A stretch of 64,000 nt of DNA from Nostoc sp. CHAB 5824 (GCF_020829665.1 NZ_JAIVFT010000006.1:62001-126000); one strand, 5' to 3'. Positions 8,779 to 18,470 are shown, numbered from the stretch's first letter. A program made the numbers and translations. The notes: generated from the sequence alone by a model not told the origin.

Positions 8779-9504
8779 TTACGCTCCATCCCCTCTTATA
8801 GCTTGTTTCATCTCGCGAACTGCCCTTTCTATACCTACTAATGCTGCCCGACTGATGATGGTATGACCAATATTCAGTTCTTCCATACCTGGGAGCGCAG
8901 CCACAGGAGAGACGTTCCAGTAAGTGAGTCCATGACCAGCGTTGACTCGCAATCCAGCTTGAATTGCTTGTTTACATCCTTTAGCTAATATGGCTAATTC
9001 TTGCTGGCGATTTGTTTCATCCTTAGCTTCAGCATATTGTCCGGTGTGCAATTCAATAAATCGCGCCTGCACTTTGACAGATGCTTCGATTTGTGCTGAC
9101 TCGGCGTCGATAAATAAACTAACTGGAATATTAGCGCTTTGCAATTTATCGACTATCTCACCTATTCTAGCAATTTGCCCAATAATATCTAATCCGCCTT
9201 CTGTTGTGACTTCTTCGCGCTTTTCGGGGACTAAAGTTACATAATCTGGTTTGATATCAAGTGCGATCGCTAGCATTTCATCTGTAGCGGCCATTTCTAA
9301 ATTAAGATGCGATCGCACTGTTTGTCGTAACAGTAGCACATCCCTGTCTTGAATATGCCGCCGATCCTCGCGCAGATGCACCGTAATCCCATCTGCACCC
9401 CCTAATTCTGCCAGCACCGCCGCCGCTACGGGGTCTGGTTCCACTGTCCGTCGTGCTTGCCGGATGGTGGCGATGTGGTCAATGTTAACGCCAAGTGTAG
9501 GCAC
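8779..9504 (-). CDS. pdxJ: Pyridoxine 5'-phosphate synthase
   Basis: 241-residue PdxJ, a TIM barrel that condenses 1-deoxy-D-xylulose 5-phosphate with 3-amino-2-oxopropyl phosphate to give pyridoxine 5'-phosphate (DXP-dependent vitamin B6 pathway). Diagnostic segments: [50 protein letters not shown]-side [12 protein letters not shown] and [12 protein letters not shown]. Length is normal and the start at [10 protein letters not shown] is typical. It is the first gene of a minus-strand run that includes the SnoaL-like gene and ycf54, but a repeat-containing 130-bp gap separates them. Confidence 0.97.
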   Translation of the reverse strand: MPTLGVNIDHIATIRQARRTVEPDPVAAAVLAELGGADGITVHLREDRRHIQDRDVLLLRQTVRSHLNLEMAATDEMLAIALDIKPDYVTLVPEKREEVTTEGGLDIIGQIARIGEIVDKLQSANIPVSLFIDAESAQIEASVKVQARFIELHTGQYAEAKDETNRQQELAILAKGCKQAIQAGLRVNAGHGLTYWNVSPVAALPGMEELNIGHTIISRAALVGIERAVREMKQAIRGDGA

Positions 9505-9912
9505 CCCAAATTTCTCCCAAATCCACAGTCCTCAGAATTTGATTTTACCGGAAATACTGGTCTTGCGTAGCGAAGTAGTCAAGGAAAGATTAAATGTAGC
9601 GGGAGGTGGGGGCACAGGAGTAGAGTTCTGATGATCTGTGTTTGCGAGTATCAAAGACTCATTAACGGAGTTCTAATCGGAGTTAAACACGACTTGGAAC
9701 GATGTCTGCATCAGTGGCAGAATTCTGGGATGATTGATCGCACCATTTGAATTAGGAAAACAGGATGGTCACTACACAGATGCCGTTACATGAAACTAAA
9801 ATTTTTTATTGATCAACATAAGAACAACTGTATGCAAGTAGGAATTAAATTCAACTCTTAATTCTCTCTTGCACTATATGGTAGCCCACTAAATAGCTAG
9901 AATCGAAACACT
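9505..9912. other. Gene-free 408-bp stretch with a heptad-repeat remnant
   Basis: No ORF of note. Positions 9646-9678 read GAGTATCAAAGA then CTCATTAACGGAG, which closely matches the 21-bp units of the array at 61586-61936 (GAGTATCAAAGG, CTCATTCACGAG). It is therefore a fragment of the same repeat type about 52 kb away. Nothing else recognised. Confidence 0.5.
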
Positions 9913-10692
9913 TCAACTAACGCGGGCGAAAACATAGTTACGGGTGCGAGAATCCACGGGGTTAGTAAAGATTTTATTTGTAGTACCAAATTCAAGCATT
10001 TGAGTAATGCGATTTTCATTACTGTAAAAGAAAGCCGTAAAATCAGATAGGCGAGTAACTTGCTGCATATTGTGAGTAACTATCACAATTGTCAACTCAG
10101 AGCGCAAGTTATGGATTAGATGCTCAATTTTCATACTACCGACAGGATCAAGACCTGAACAAGGTTCATCCATCAACAGAACGTTCGGTTTGACTGCTAA
10201 AGCACGGGCAATACATAGTCTTTGTTGTTGACCGCCAGAAAGCTCTAAAGCAGATTTGTGCAGCTTATTTTTTACTTCATCCCAAAGTTCGGCAGCTTTG
10301 ATAGCAGATTCAACAATTCCATCTAATTCTACTTTCGGATGCCATCCAACTAATTTCACCCCATAAGCAACATTATCATAAACGCTCATGGGAAAAAGAT
10401 TAGGCTTGGGAAAAACCATACTAACTTGGCGACGTAAGCGATTGATATTGACACGACGCTCATAAATACTCTGCCCAAAAAATTCTACTTTTCCTTCAAC
10501 CCTCACTTCTCCTTCTAATTCACTCATACGATTTAATGATTTAAGAAAAGTAGACTTGCCACAACCACTAGAACCAATAATTGCCGTAACTTTGTTTTGG
10601 TAAATATCCATTGACACGCCTTCAACTATCTTTTGAGTGTCGTAATAGAAGCTGAAGTTTTTGACTCTGATGGCTGGAATTAGTTTACTCAT
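9913..10692 (-). CDS. Phosphate ABC transporter ATPase paralogue with altered Q-loop
   Basis: 259-residue PstB-type ABC ATPase, aligned without gaps to the pstB at 11228-12007. Walker A is GSSGCGKST (residues 40-48), signature [16 protein letters not shown], Walker [13 protein letters not shown], and the H-loop is VTHNMQQ. The Q-loop differs: residue 95 is Pro in MVFPKPNLFP, whereas the neighbouring PstB has Gln-95 in [10 protein letters not shown]. The Q-loop glutamine normally helps bind Mg/water and couples to the membrane subunits, so coupling may differ. The gene is separated from pstB by a 535-bp gap holding a MITE. It probably powers or modulates phosphate import; whether it pairs with this PstCA is inferred only. 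Confidence 0.85.
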   Translation of the reverse strand: MSKLIPAIRVKNFSFYYDTQKIVEGVSMDIYQNKVTAIIGSSGCGKSTFLKSLNRMSELEGEVRVEGKVEFFGQSIYERRVNINRLRRQVSMVFPKPNLFPMSVYDNVAYGVKLVGWHPKVELDGIVESAIKAAELWDEVKNKLHKSALELSGGQQQRLCIARALAVKPNVLLMDEPCSGLDPVGSMKIEHLIHNLRSELTIVIVTHNMQQVTRLSDFTAFFYSNENRITQMLEFGTTNKIFTNPVDSRTRNYVFARVS

Positions 10693-11227
10693 ATTCCCAA
10701 AACGTGTGAAATAAAACTTGGCTAAGTAAAACAGTACAAATCAGCGCCGCTGTTTCACTATGTTACTCCCAAAAGGAGATATTCAAGGAAATTACGTAGC
10801 TATACAGTATTGATACAGCAGATAAACTGTTAGTAGATATTTGTATAAGGCTGTGTCCCAAAATTTATCTCTTATAGACTTTTTATACCCACGTTTTGCA
10901 CCTTTATGCCATCCTTTCCAATTAAAAAGGATTTCGCCTGGTTTATAAAATAGCTATGTAGAAATAAAAATATTAATAAGCTGTCGCGCATTTAACTTGC
11001 ACATCTTTTTGTATTGACTGTTGACAGTTAACCGTTAGCGGTCAACGAACTTAGGAAGTGACTGTGTAATTTAAAAGCGTAATAGCTTATCATATATCTC
11101 TCATGGGTAGTGAGGAGCTAGTTTATCTATAAAGATGAATTAGTAATTTTTTTAAACCACACTTTATTAAGTATCCTCTGGCGGCAGATGGTTCAACAAA
11201 AATCATTAAGCCACACCAGGGTATAAC
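10693..11227. other. 535-bp gap between the two pstB genes
   Basis: Holds a 113-bp MITE-like element (10977-11089) and otherwise AT-rich DNA with no ORF. The right part may carry the promoter of the second pstB-type gene; no Pho-box array was recognised in it. Confidence 0.6.
10977..11089. mobile_element. MITE-like element, family 2, copy 1
   Basis: A 113-bp element with imperfect terminal inverted repeats: left end TAAGCTGTCGCGCATTTAA and, as reverse complement of the right end, TAAGCTATTACGCTTTTAA (about 21 of 27 positions match). A near-identical copy lies in opposite orientation at 27411-27537. The interior is made of TGACAGTTAACCG / CGGTCAAC inverted motifs and has no ORF. The TA at both ends would fit a TA target duplication as in IS630/Tc1-type elements; that family link is inference. 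Confidence 0.75.
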
Positions 11228-12007
11228 TTAACCGAAACGCCCTGAAATGTAGTCACAGGTGCGGGGATCTAGTGGGTTGTTAAAGATTTGCTCTGTAGTG
11301 CCAAATTCAACCATTTGACCAATCCGGCTTTCATCGGTGCTAAAGAAAGCCGTAAAATCAGAGACGCGAACGGCTTGCTGCATATTGTGGGTAACGATCG
11401 CAATTGTCAATTCAGACTGCAAGCTATGGAGCAGTTCCTCAACTTTCATGGTAGCGATGGGGTCAAGAGCCGAGCAAGGCTCATCCATCAGCAGAACTTT
11501 CGGCTTGACTGCTAAAGCACGGGCAATACATAATCTTTGTTGTTGACCACCAGAAAGCCCTAAAGCTGATTTATCCAGCTTATCTTTCACTTCATCCCAA
11601 AGAGCAGCGCTTTTAAGGGCAGATTCCACAATCTCGTCTAATTCTAATTTTGAATACCTGCCTGCTATCTTCATACCGTAGGCAACATTTTCGTAAATAC
11701 TTATTGGAAAAGGATTCGGTTTTTGGAACACCATACCAATTTGGCGGCGTAACCGATTGATGTTAACACGAGCAGCATAAATATTCTGACCAAAAAATTC
11801 TACATCTCCTTCAACTTTCACGGGCCCTTCTAATTCGCTAATGCGATTCAGGATTTTGATGAAGGTAGATTTACCACAACCACTAGGGCCAATAATTGCG
11901 GTTACTTGATTTTGATAAATATCTATTGACACCTTTTCAATTGCTTTTGTTGTGCCATAGTAAAAACTGATATTTTTAACTTTGATAGCTGGGATTAGGT
12001 TATTCAT
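11228..12007 (-). CDS. pstB: Phosphate ABC transporter ATP-binding protein
   Basis: 259-residue PstB, the ATPase that drives high-affinity phosphate import through PstC-PstA. Walker [10 protein letters not shown] (40-48), Q-loop Gln-95 in [10 protein letters not shown], signature [16 protein letters not shown], Walker [14 protein letters not shown]-loop VTHNMQQ. All catalytic positions are intact. The ATG at 12007 gives [10 protein letters not shown]. It begins 30 bp after pstA on the same strand, so it is the last gene of a pstSCAB run. Expression is probably phosphate-regulated from the Pho-box-like array before pstS. Confidence 0.96.
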   Translation of the reverse strand: MNNLIPAIKVKNISFYYGTTKAIEKVSIDIYQNQVTAIIGPSGCGKSTFIKILNRISELEGPVKVEGDVEFFGQNIYAARVNINRLRRQIGMVFQKPNPFPISIYENVAYGMKIAGRYSKLELDEIVESALKSAALWDEVKDKLDKSALGLSGGQQQRLCIARALAVKPKVLLMDEPCSALDPIATMKVEELLHSLQSELTIAIVTHNMQQAVRVSDFTAFFSTDESRIGQMVEFGTTEQIFNNPLDPRTCDYISGRFG

Positions 12008-12036
12008 ACTTGCCCAAAGTGCGAAAAAATTTATTT

Positions 12037-12918
12037 TTACTTTATTCTTCTCTGCCTAATAACTAACCGAGAGAGAATACTGACACATAAAATTAAGCTG
12101 AGTAGAACTATAGAAGTAGTCCATACTAATTGGCTTTTTTGCGGGTCGGGGTCGTTGTAGAGGTTAAAAATCAATACTGGTAAGGAAGCTGTTGGACTTA
12201 ACAATCCTTCTGACCAATCTAGACTAAATAAAGCAGTAAAAATTAAAGGTGCTGTTTCACCAGCAGCACGAGCTACAGCTAATAAAATGCCTGTAGTAAT
12301 TCCGGGAATTGCAGCAGTGATAACGATGCGAAAAGTAGTTTGGAAGCGAGTTCCGCCTAAAGCAGCGGAGGCGAGGCGTTGAGATGTGGGAATAAGTTTT
12401 AAGGATTCTTCTGTTGTTAGTATAATCACAGGTAGCATAATTACGGCTAAAGCAAAACCACCTGCGATCGCACTAAATCCTTTAGTTACCAAAACTATCA
12501 CACCGTAAGCGAATACGCCTACAACTATTGAAGGCACGCCTGTAAGAATACTGCTGATAAAACGAACAATGCTAGCAATTGAGTTAGTTTGACCAAATTC
12601 TGCTAAGAAAATTCCTGTCATTATTCCTGTGGGAATGCTTAAAACAGCACCAATTACCACCATAAATATGGTTCCTAAGATGGCATTGCCAAAGCCATTG
12701 TCAATCACTGCTTTGACAAACATTTCCGATTTCAGTCCAGATATTCCCCGGATGAGAATTTCCCACAAAATTGATAATAAAGGAATGAGTGCTAGACCTG
12801 TCAACCCAAAGGCGACCGCATTCATTGCATAAGTAAATATTACTCGTTCTCTTGGCAGAGGACTACATAATTCTGTTGCTAGAGATTCATCAGTTTCTGA
12901 CTGGATGTAACCACTCAT
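12037..12918 (-). CDS. pstA: Phosphate ABC transporter permease PstA
   Basis: 293-residue inner-membrane permease with about six membrane segments: first [20 protein letters not shown], then [28 protein letters not shown] segments and a C-terminal [19 protein letters not shown]. The cytoplasmic EAA-type coupling loop reads [29 protein letters not shown], which contacts PstB. The late segment [22 protein letters not shown] is the PstA hallmark. Length and order (pstC upstream, pstB downstream) are standard. Start is the ATG of [10 protein letters not shown]. No defects seen. Confidence 0.95.
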   Translation of the reverse strand: MSGYIQSETDESLATELCSPLPRERVIFTYAMNAVAFGLTGLALIPLLSILWEILIRGISGLKSEMFVKAVIDNGFGNAILGTIFMVVIGAVLSIPTGIMTGIFLAEFGQTNSIASIVRFISSILTGVPSIVVGVFAYGVIVLVTKGFSAIAGGFALAVIMLPVIILTTEESLKLIPTSQRLASAALGGTRFQTTFRIVITAAIPGITTGILLAVARAAGETAPLIFTALFSLDWSEGLLSPTASLPVLIFNLYNDPDPQKSQLVWTTSIVLLSLILCVSILSRLVIRQRRIK

Positions 12919-13116
12919 ATTTTTTCCAACTTTTGATTGTTAAACATCTTGCGACACTAAGATTAAAAACTTATATGAGCTATGAAAATTGCATTTAATT
13001 AACCAATGACAAAGGCGTGAAGAGAAAAAATAAATAATTTGGTAAATGTTTTAATACTGCTATACTTTATATTTGTATTTGTTGCATCATCGTGGCGAAG
13101 TTCAACTCAAATAATA

Positions 13117-14118
13117 TTATTTGTTTTTCCTCGCAACCCACTTCAACAATAATACAGCGCCAATATTTACAGCTAGAGTCAACCCAAACAAAATCAATGC
13201 CAAATAGCTTAAAGCGCCTATATGCAAACCCGGTTCAGCTTCGGCAAATTCATTAGCTAATACAGAGGGAATTGTATAAGCTGGATCGAGTAAAGAAGCA
13301 CTGATTTGAGCAGAGTTACCAATCACCATAGTCACAGCCATTGTTTCACCTAAAGCACGTCCCAAAGCAAGCATTGCTGCACTCACCATTCCAGAAAATC
13401 CAGCTGGTAGCAATACCCGAAAAATTGTTTCCCAACGAGTACCACCCAAAGCCATAGATGCGCTACGCAATTCTTTAGGGATAGCCATTAAGACATCACG
13501 AGTAATTGCTGCCATTGTGGGCAAAATCATGATGGCTAGAATAATTCCAGCAGTTAACATATTAGTCCCGGAAGGGTCTTCTGTATTAAACAGTGGTATC
13601 CATTTACAAGTGCTGGCTAGCCACTTTTGTAGAGGTTCTAGAACTGGAATAAAGACAAAAATCGCCCACAAACCAATAATTACACTGGGGATTGCTGCAA
13701 TTAATTCAACAACAAATGCTAGGATAGTTCGCAACGATGAAGGTAAGAAATTTTCACTCGTGACTAAGGCTACTGCTATTCCCACTGGGACAGCCAATAA
13801 AATAGCGATCGCACTACTTACTAAAGTTCCATAAATATAGGCTAATGCACCAAAAATCTGATTACCTGTATCCCAATCTTGACCCCACAAAAATCCTAGT
13901 CCAAACTGCTTAATGGCTGGTAGAGCTTCGTGTAAAATTACCCAACTCATCAAAAATAGCACTGCAATAGTAATCACGGCAAAAAAGTATACTAGCCGCG
14001 TAAAAGATTGGTCAAACCAGAAATTTGTGCCGCTAATAGCTGTTAGATTGAAATTTTCATCGCCTAGATTTGAATTATGTGATGAGTTTCTCTTGGCTGG
14101 TTCCGATGAATTTGCCAT
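13117..14118 (-). CDS. pstC: Phosphate ABC transporter permease PstC
   Basis: 333-residue permease partner of PstA. After a hydrophilic N-terminus there are about six membrane segments, beginning LVYFFAVITIAVLFLMSWVIL. The PstC pattern is clear: FGLGFLWGQDWDTGNQIFGALAYIYGTLVSS, VELIAAIPSVIIGLWAIFVF, the EAA loop AIPKELRSASMALGGTRWETIFRVLLP, and ALGRALGETMAVTMVIGN. It lies between pstS and pstA in the same orientation with gaps of about 90 and 200 bp. Intact. Confidence 0.96.
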   Translation of the reverse strand: MANSSEPAKRNSSHNSNLGDENFNLTAISGTNFWFDQSFTRLVYFFAVITIAVLFLMSWVILHEALPAIKQFGLGFLWGQDWDTGNQIFGALAYIYGTLVSSAIAILLAVPVGIAVALVTSENFLPSSLRTILAFVVELIAAIPSVIIGLWAIFVFIPVLEPLQKWLASTCKWIPLFNTEDPSGTNMLTAGIILAIMILPTMAAITRDVLMAIPKELRSASMALGGTRWETIFRVLLPAGFSGMVSAAMLALGRALGETMAVTMVIGNSAQISASLLDPAYTIPSVLANEFAEAEPGLHIGALSYLALILFGLTLAVNIGAVLLLKWVARKNK

Positions 14119-14210
14119 AACAAATTAATAAAATATATTTTTTTCTTGCTTGCTATTAGAGTGAGTTGTTAACTCACCCTATTAGGAGAGGAAAATAGTA
14201 ATATTACAAG

Positions 14211-15254
14211 TTAAGGCTTGACTGAGCTATTCACTGTCTGAAGTACCCGATTTGCCACATTAGATGGAATTTTGGTGTAGTTAAGGTCATCGTTATACTG
14301 TTGACCGTCTTTCAATACCCAATTAATCCATTTCTTAATAGCATCAGCTTTAGAAGCATTAGCATACTGTTTGTAAACCATAATCCAGGTGAGACCGACA
14401 ATCGGATAACCTTGTCCTGGATCTCCTATGAAAACGCGGTAGTTGTCTGGGAAACTCACAGTTGCTAAAGCTGTATTTGCAGATTGTAAAGAAGGAGCAA
14501 CAAATTCTCCTTTTTTATTTTGTACCAGTGCTGATTTCAGGTTATTTTGGACAGCGTAGCTATATTCTACATAACCAATAGAACCGGGAGTACGAGCTAC
14601 TATAGCAGCTACGCCTGGGTTACCTTTGCCTTTGAGGACGTTTGGCAGATTCCATTTGGGAGCAGTGTTAACTCCAACTCTGCCTTTAAAATAACCGCTA
14701 ATGGCACTTAAATGATTGGTGAAAATGAAAGTCGTACCGCTACTATCAGCGCGAACAGCAAATTTAATTGTTTGATTTGGTAAATTGGCACCCGGATTAT
14801 CAGCTTTAATTTTTGCGTCATTCCATTTGGTAATTTGACCCGAATAAATTGCTGGTAGTGTAGCGCGGGACAATTTAAGATCATTAACGCCCGGAAGATT
14901 GTAAACAACAGAAACAGCACCACCTGCTGTGGGTATTAAGATTACACCGTTCTTAACTTTAGCGATTTCATCATCTTTCATTGCAGCATCACTACCACCA
15001 AAGTCAACGGTTCCAGCAGTGACTTGACGAATACCGCCGCCGCTACCTATTGCTTGATAGTTAATTTTCAAGTCTGGATACTTCTTCTTCACTTCACGAG
15101 CATACCGTTCGTAAAGCGGAGCCGGAAAAGTTGCTCCTGCACCATTGAGAGTTTGAGCTTGTGCGATCGCACCAAAAAATGGACTAAGTGCAACAGAAGT
15201 TGTCACCACTGAAGTAGTAAGTACACGATTCAAGATGGTACTCGAAAAAATCAT
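14211..15254 (-). CDS. pstS: Phosphate-binding protein PstS
   Basis: 347-residue periplasmic phosphate receptor. Signal peptide: MIFSSTILNRVLTTSVVTTSVALSPFFGAIAQA, with cleavage before QTLNGAGATFPAPLY. Ligand-loop motifs are present: GATFPAPLYERY, YQAIGSGGGIRQ, DFGGSDAAM and RADSSGTTFIFT. The frame is open for 71 codons further upstream, but the ATG at 15254 follows an AGAGG Shine-Dalgarno at good spacing and begins a proper signal peptide, and the upstream part is AT-rich promoter DNA containing a Pho-box-like array. It is the first gene of pstSCAB. Confidence 0.96.
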   Translation of the reverse strand: MIFSSTILNRVLTTSVVTTSVALSPFFGAIAQAQTLNGAGATFPAPLYERYAREVKKKYPDLKINYQAIGSGGGIRQVTAGTVDFGGSDAAMKDDEIAKVKNGVILIPTAGGAVSVVYNLPGVNDLKLSRATLPAIYSGQITKWNDAKIKADNPGANLPNQTIKFAVRADSSGTTFIFTNHLSAISGYFKGRVGVNTAPKWNLPNVLKGKGNPGVAAIVARTPGSIGYVEYSYAVQNNLKSALVQNKKGEFVAPSLQSANTALATVSFPDNYRVFIGDPGQGYPIVGLTWIMVYKQYANASKADAIKKWINWVLKDGQQYNDDLNYTKIPSNVANRVLQTVNSSVKP

Positions 15255-15319
15255 ATTACCTCTGATTAAAGGAATACTTTTATGCTGTGATTTCAGCCTT
15301 AAACAAGTTAAATTTTTAA

Positions 15320-15360
15320 TAGTTAAATTAAATTTAACGTTAGATAAAATAAAAGTTAAA
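15320..15360 (-). promoter_or_regulatory. Pho-box-like direct repeats upstream of pstS
   Basis: Reading toward pstS, four octamers occur at 11-bp spacing: TTTAACTT, TTTTATCT, GTTAAATT, TTTAACTA. Cyanobacterial PhoB (SphR) boxes are tandem octamers of the type YTTAAYYW separated by 3 bp, so this array, 66 bp before the pstS ATG, is a good candidate for the phosphate-starvation operator. The region is very AT-rich, so a chance match is possible. The rest of the 15255-15600 gap has no gene. Confidence 0.55.
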
Positions 15361-15600
15361 ATGCGTTTAAACTTTATATTTAAAAATCTATTTAATAATT
15401 TATATTTTATTCTTGAAATTAATACATTAAATTCTATGGTCAATATTTTATTTGGTGTTTTTACCATGATTATCCTAGCTTCAACTTATGACGATTTTTC
15501 TACATAGTTAAGTCATAAGTGGTAAAGCCTTAACTTAAAAGTATTTACCTTTTTCTAAAATATTATTTCAATTGGCCAATTAGCCGCAATCCAAATTATT

Positions 15601-16554
15601 TTATTTTTGCTTGCGGCTGCAATACATTACCAAAACTATAAATAATCCTATTCCTGCTAGATATTTAATTGCATCAGGTACGCTGGGATTAGGGGAAAAA
15701 AAACCTTCGATCGCACCAGCAATAATCAACATTGGTACAATCCCAAATAGTAGCTGCACCGCTTGAGATCCGTAGAATTTCAGTGCATCCCCACGGCGAT
15801 ATTTACCAGGAAACAAAATTGCTCTTGCTAATAAAAATCCTGCACCCCCAGCAAAAAAAATCGCAGGCAATTCCAAAGAACCATGCGGAAACACAAACGC
15901 CCAAAAAGGATAAGCAAGATTATTTTGACCCACTAAAGTACCAACAGCACCAATCAATAAGCCATTAAATATCATCAAATAGACTGTGTATGCTCCAGCC
16001 GTGATGCCACCAGCAACAGCCCCAAAAGACACCGACAGGTTATTGATCATAATACTGCTGGATGCCAAAGGTTCAATGCCGACAATTGACCCCATCCACA
16101 ATTTATGCTCATCTCGCACCTTGGTAATCAAGCTTTCAGGTACGATCAAAGGCATAAAGCTGGGGTTTTGCCAAGAATACCACCAAGCCACTAATGCCCC
16201 TAGTAGAAACAGCGCCGTCGCCGCAGCAATATATCCAAATGTTTTCTGAACTACAGATGGTAATCCCCAACGGTAAAACTCTAGGATTGCCTGCCATTCC
16301 TGTCGCCGCGAACCTTGGTAAATCTGCGTATATGCACGAGTTGTTAAAGATTGTAAACTTTGTATCAAAATATTACCGATTTGCTGAGTGCGGGCACGAG
16401 CTAAATCTGCCGCTACTGAACGATACAAACTCGCTAACTCTCTAATTTCTGCTGCTTGTAAGGACTTGATCCCTTTTCTTTCTATCTGCCTTAATAGGGC
16501 ATCCAAACGCTGCCAATTCGGTTCTCGTCGTGCAATCCAACGTTGAATATTCAT
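15601..16554 (-). CDS. Stage II sporulation protein M-like membrane protein
   Basis: 317-residue SpoIIM/DUF95-family protein. A soluble N-terminal half (MNIQRWIARREPNWQRLDALLRQIE..., ELASLYRSVAADLARA) is followed by four to five membrane segments from about residue 115. The family motifs NNLSVSFGAVAGGITAGAYTVYLMIFNGLLIGAVG and FPHGSLELPAIFFAGGAGFLLARAIL are clear. In non-sporulating bacteria its function is unknown. A GTG start at 16569 is possible, but the ATG at 16554 gives the usual MNIQRWI start. The divergent neighbours are an unknown membrane protein and an RDD protein, a grouping that recurs widely and suggests joint action at the membrane. Confidence 0.85.
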   Translation of the reverse strand: MNIQRWIARREPNWQRLDALLRQIERKGIKSLQAAEIRELASLYRSVAADLARARTQQIGNILIQSLQSLTTRAYTQIYQGSRRQEWQAILEFYRWGLPSVVQKTFGYIAAATALFLLGALVAWWYSWQNPSFMPLIVPESLITKVRDEHKLWMGSIVGIEPLASSSIMINNLSVSFGAVAGGITAGAYTVYLMIFNGLLIGAVGTLVGQNNLAYPFWAFVFPHGSLELPAIFFAGGAGFLLARAILFPGKYRRGDALKFYGSQAVQLLFGIVPMLIIAGAIEGFFSPNPSVPDAIKYLAGIGLFIVLVMYCSRKQK

Positions 16555-16633
16555 GAATTTTGGGAACACTGAATTTAACTTAGTTTAAGATAGCCTCAAA
16601 TTATCTCCGTAGTTTCCAGGGAAATTTGCCATT

Positions 16634-17479
16634 ATGTCTGAAAATTTTGGATCTCCCAGTCAGATACAACCACTGAGTATCGGTAACGTTGTCAGTGCTG
16701 CGGTACGGTTGTATCGCTCTCATCTCAACACTTATCTTAAACTAGCTGCGATCGCTCACTTGTGGGTTCTGGTTCCGATCTATGGCTGGGCAAAATATGC
16801 AGCCATCTCTGGATTAATTTCACGCTTGGCTTTTGGAGAATTGATTTACCAACCTGAAACTGTCCAAGCCGCTAGAAGCCATGTTAACCCGCGTCTGTGG
16901 TCATTTTTAAGAGTTGGTTTCCAAGTAGGAATATCTTTGTTTGTAATTTATTTTGGATTGGCGATCTTGGGTGGTATCGCGGGTGCCTTGCTGGGGATAG
17001 TATTAGGAGGCATATTAGGTACTGCGGGTGTTGTAGTCGCAACCACATTGGCAATAATCTTAATGGTAGTTATTGTACTGTTGGCACTAACCTGGTTCTA
17101 CTCGCGTTGGGTGGTAGCTGAAGTACCGCTAGCTGTTGAGGAAAATATCAATGGTAGCGAAAGTGTTGCCAGAAGTTGGGAGTTAACTAAAGCTTCAGTA
17201 CTTCGCATTCAAGGCGTCGTTTTAGTTGCTTTTTTCGTTACATTGCCATTAATGTTTGTATTAAACTATATACCCAGCTTATTCCTTATAAAGCTTGAGC
17301 AAGGTACTCTTATCTACGGAATTGTGTATTTTATTTCTTGGATAGGCAGCTTAGTAGGTGGAGTTTTAGTGATGCCATTCTGGCAAGCACTAAAAGCCGT
17401 TTTATACTTAGACTTGCGTACTCGACGTGAGGGTTTAGGTTTGCAATTAAGAGAACCTCCCTCGCAAGACTTTCGTTAA
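16634..17479 (+). CDS. Multi-pass membrane protein, GDPD-membrane-domain-like
   Basis: 281 residues with six or more membrane segments. After a hydrophilic SPSQIQPLSIGNVVSAAVRLYRSHLNTYL start, which is typical of the membrane region fused to some glycerophosphodiester phosphodiesterases, come KLAAIAHLWVLVPIYGWA, a glycine-rich double segment (ILGGIAGALLGIVLGGILG...), YSRWVVAEVPLAVEENINGSESVARSWELTKAS, and a last hairpin ISWIGSLVGGVLVMPFWQALKAVLY. The Ser-rich 'ARSWELTK' loop between segments is characteristic of this family. Function unknown. It begins 80 bp from the divergent SpoIIM-like gene and is followed after 45 bp by the RDD gene. Confidence 0.7.
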   Translation: MSENFGSPSQIQPLSIGNVVSAAVRLYRSHLNTYLKLAAIAHLWVLVPIYGWAKYAAISGLISRLAFGELIYQPETVQAARSHVNPRLWSFLRVGFQVGISLFVIYFGLAILGGIAGALLGIVLGGILGTAGVVVATTLAIILMVVIVLLALTWFYSRWVVAEVPLAVEENINGSESVARSWELTKASVLRIQGVVLVAFFVTLPLMFVLNYIPSLFLIKLEQGTLIYGIVYFISWIGSLVGGVLVMPFWQALKAVLYLDLRTRREGLGLQLREPPSQDFR

Positions 17480-17524
17480 CTCAATACCTTAATTTAACTC
17501 CATTAATTTTGAATTAGTTAAAAT

Positions 17525-18316
17525 ATGCGCTTTTTTAATCGCATCACATTCCAGACTCCAGAAAGTGTAGAGTTGGAATTCACTTTAGCGGGAATTGGTA
17601 ATCGAGCTTTGGCAGTGCTGATTGACTATACAGTATTGGCTGTAACCTTGCTTCTGTTAGTCCTTACCTGGAGTATCTTATCGACGCAACTGTTAAATTT
17701 TGTTGAAGACTTTTTTACGAATGACCAAAATTTAGGACTTTGGTTGTTAGCAACTTTCTTCATTATCGCCTTTGCAATTTACATCAGCTATTTTGTATTT
17801 TTTGAAACTTTATGGTTTGGGCAAACTCCTGGTAAAAAGTTTGCTAAAATTCGCGTGGTTCGAGATGATGGTAAACTCATTGGGCTACAACAAGCAACTC
17901 TACGTGCCTTACTGCGACCCTTTGATGAGACTTTGTTTATTGGCGCTTTTTTAATTATGTTGGGTAGCCGCGAAAAGCGCTTAGGTGATTTGGCCGCAGG
18001 CACAATTGTAATTCAAGCCCAAACGCCCACTGCATCCGCAACATTGATAATTTCAGAACAGGCAAAGGAGCTACATGAACAGCTAGTACAAATTGCCGAT
18101 TTATCACCATTAATGCCCGATGATTTTGCTGTTATTCGTGAGTATTTACAGCGACGTAGTGCAATGTCGTTAAAGGCAAGAGCATCACTATCTCTAAAGC
18201 TAGCCGAGCAAGTTAAAGCTATTATTAATTTAGAAAAGTTGCCAGAAGCTGTTACACCTGATGTATTTTTAGAGGCTGTTTATCTTGTTTATCAACAACC
18301 AGAATATCCCTATTAA
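17525..18316 (+). CDS. RDD family membrane protein
   Basis: 263-residue RDD protein. The membrane part runs from about 20 to 165 and contains the defining Arg and Asp residues: GIGNRALAVLIDYTVLAV in the first span, FETLWFGQTPGKKFAKIRVVRDDG between spans, and GSREKRLGDLAAGTIVI at the end. A soluble alpha-helical C-terminus follows (residues 175-263). Some RDD proteins are sodium-proton antiporters, others have unknown roles. It is co-oriented with the preceding membrane-protein gene and probably in its operon. Confidence 0.85.
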   Translation: MRFFNRITFQTPESVELEFTLAGIGNRALAVLIDYTVLAVTLLLLVLTWSILSTQLLNFVEDFFTNDQNLGLWLLATFFIIAFAIYISYFVFFETLWFGQTPGKKFAKIRVVRDDGKLIGLQQATLRALLRPFDETLFIGAFLIMLGSREKRLGDLAAGTIVIQAQTPTASATLIISEQAKELHEQLVQIADLSPLMPDDFAVIREYLQRRSAMSLKARASLSLKLAEQVKAIINLEKLPEAVTPDVFLEAVYLVYQQPEYPY

Positions 18317-18361
18317 CTGACATTAGACAATTTCTTTCATTTTCAAGAATACATAACTAAT

Positions 18362-18470
18362 AGACCTCTTGCAAAAATAGTTTTGCACTCTTGGGGAAAG
18401 GGGTGCATGTTAAGGGGAAAGGGTAATTCTATCGCCGCTTTACCCCTTTCCCTACTTCTGCAAGAAGTCT
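18362..18470. mobile_element. MITE, family 1, copy A
   Basis: 109-bp element with terminal inverted repeats AGACCTCTTGCA / TGCAAGAAGTCT, flanked on both sides by AAT (18359-18361 and 18471-18473), a 3-bp target duplication. The interior is G-rich then C-rich with no ORF. An inverted, closely similar copy is at 61651-61767 and a short derivative at 47217-47273. Confidence 0.85.

Noticed and set aside
7932..8789. Long version of the SnoaL-like ORF (285 residues)
   Set aside because: The first 47 codons fall in an intergenic repeat and overlap pdxJ; the ATG at 8648 is better.
14211..15467. Long version of pstS (418 residues)
   Set aside because: The extra 71 codons are AT-rich promoter sequence with the Pho-box-like array; the signal peptide and AGAGG support the ATG at 15254.
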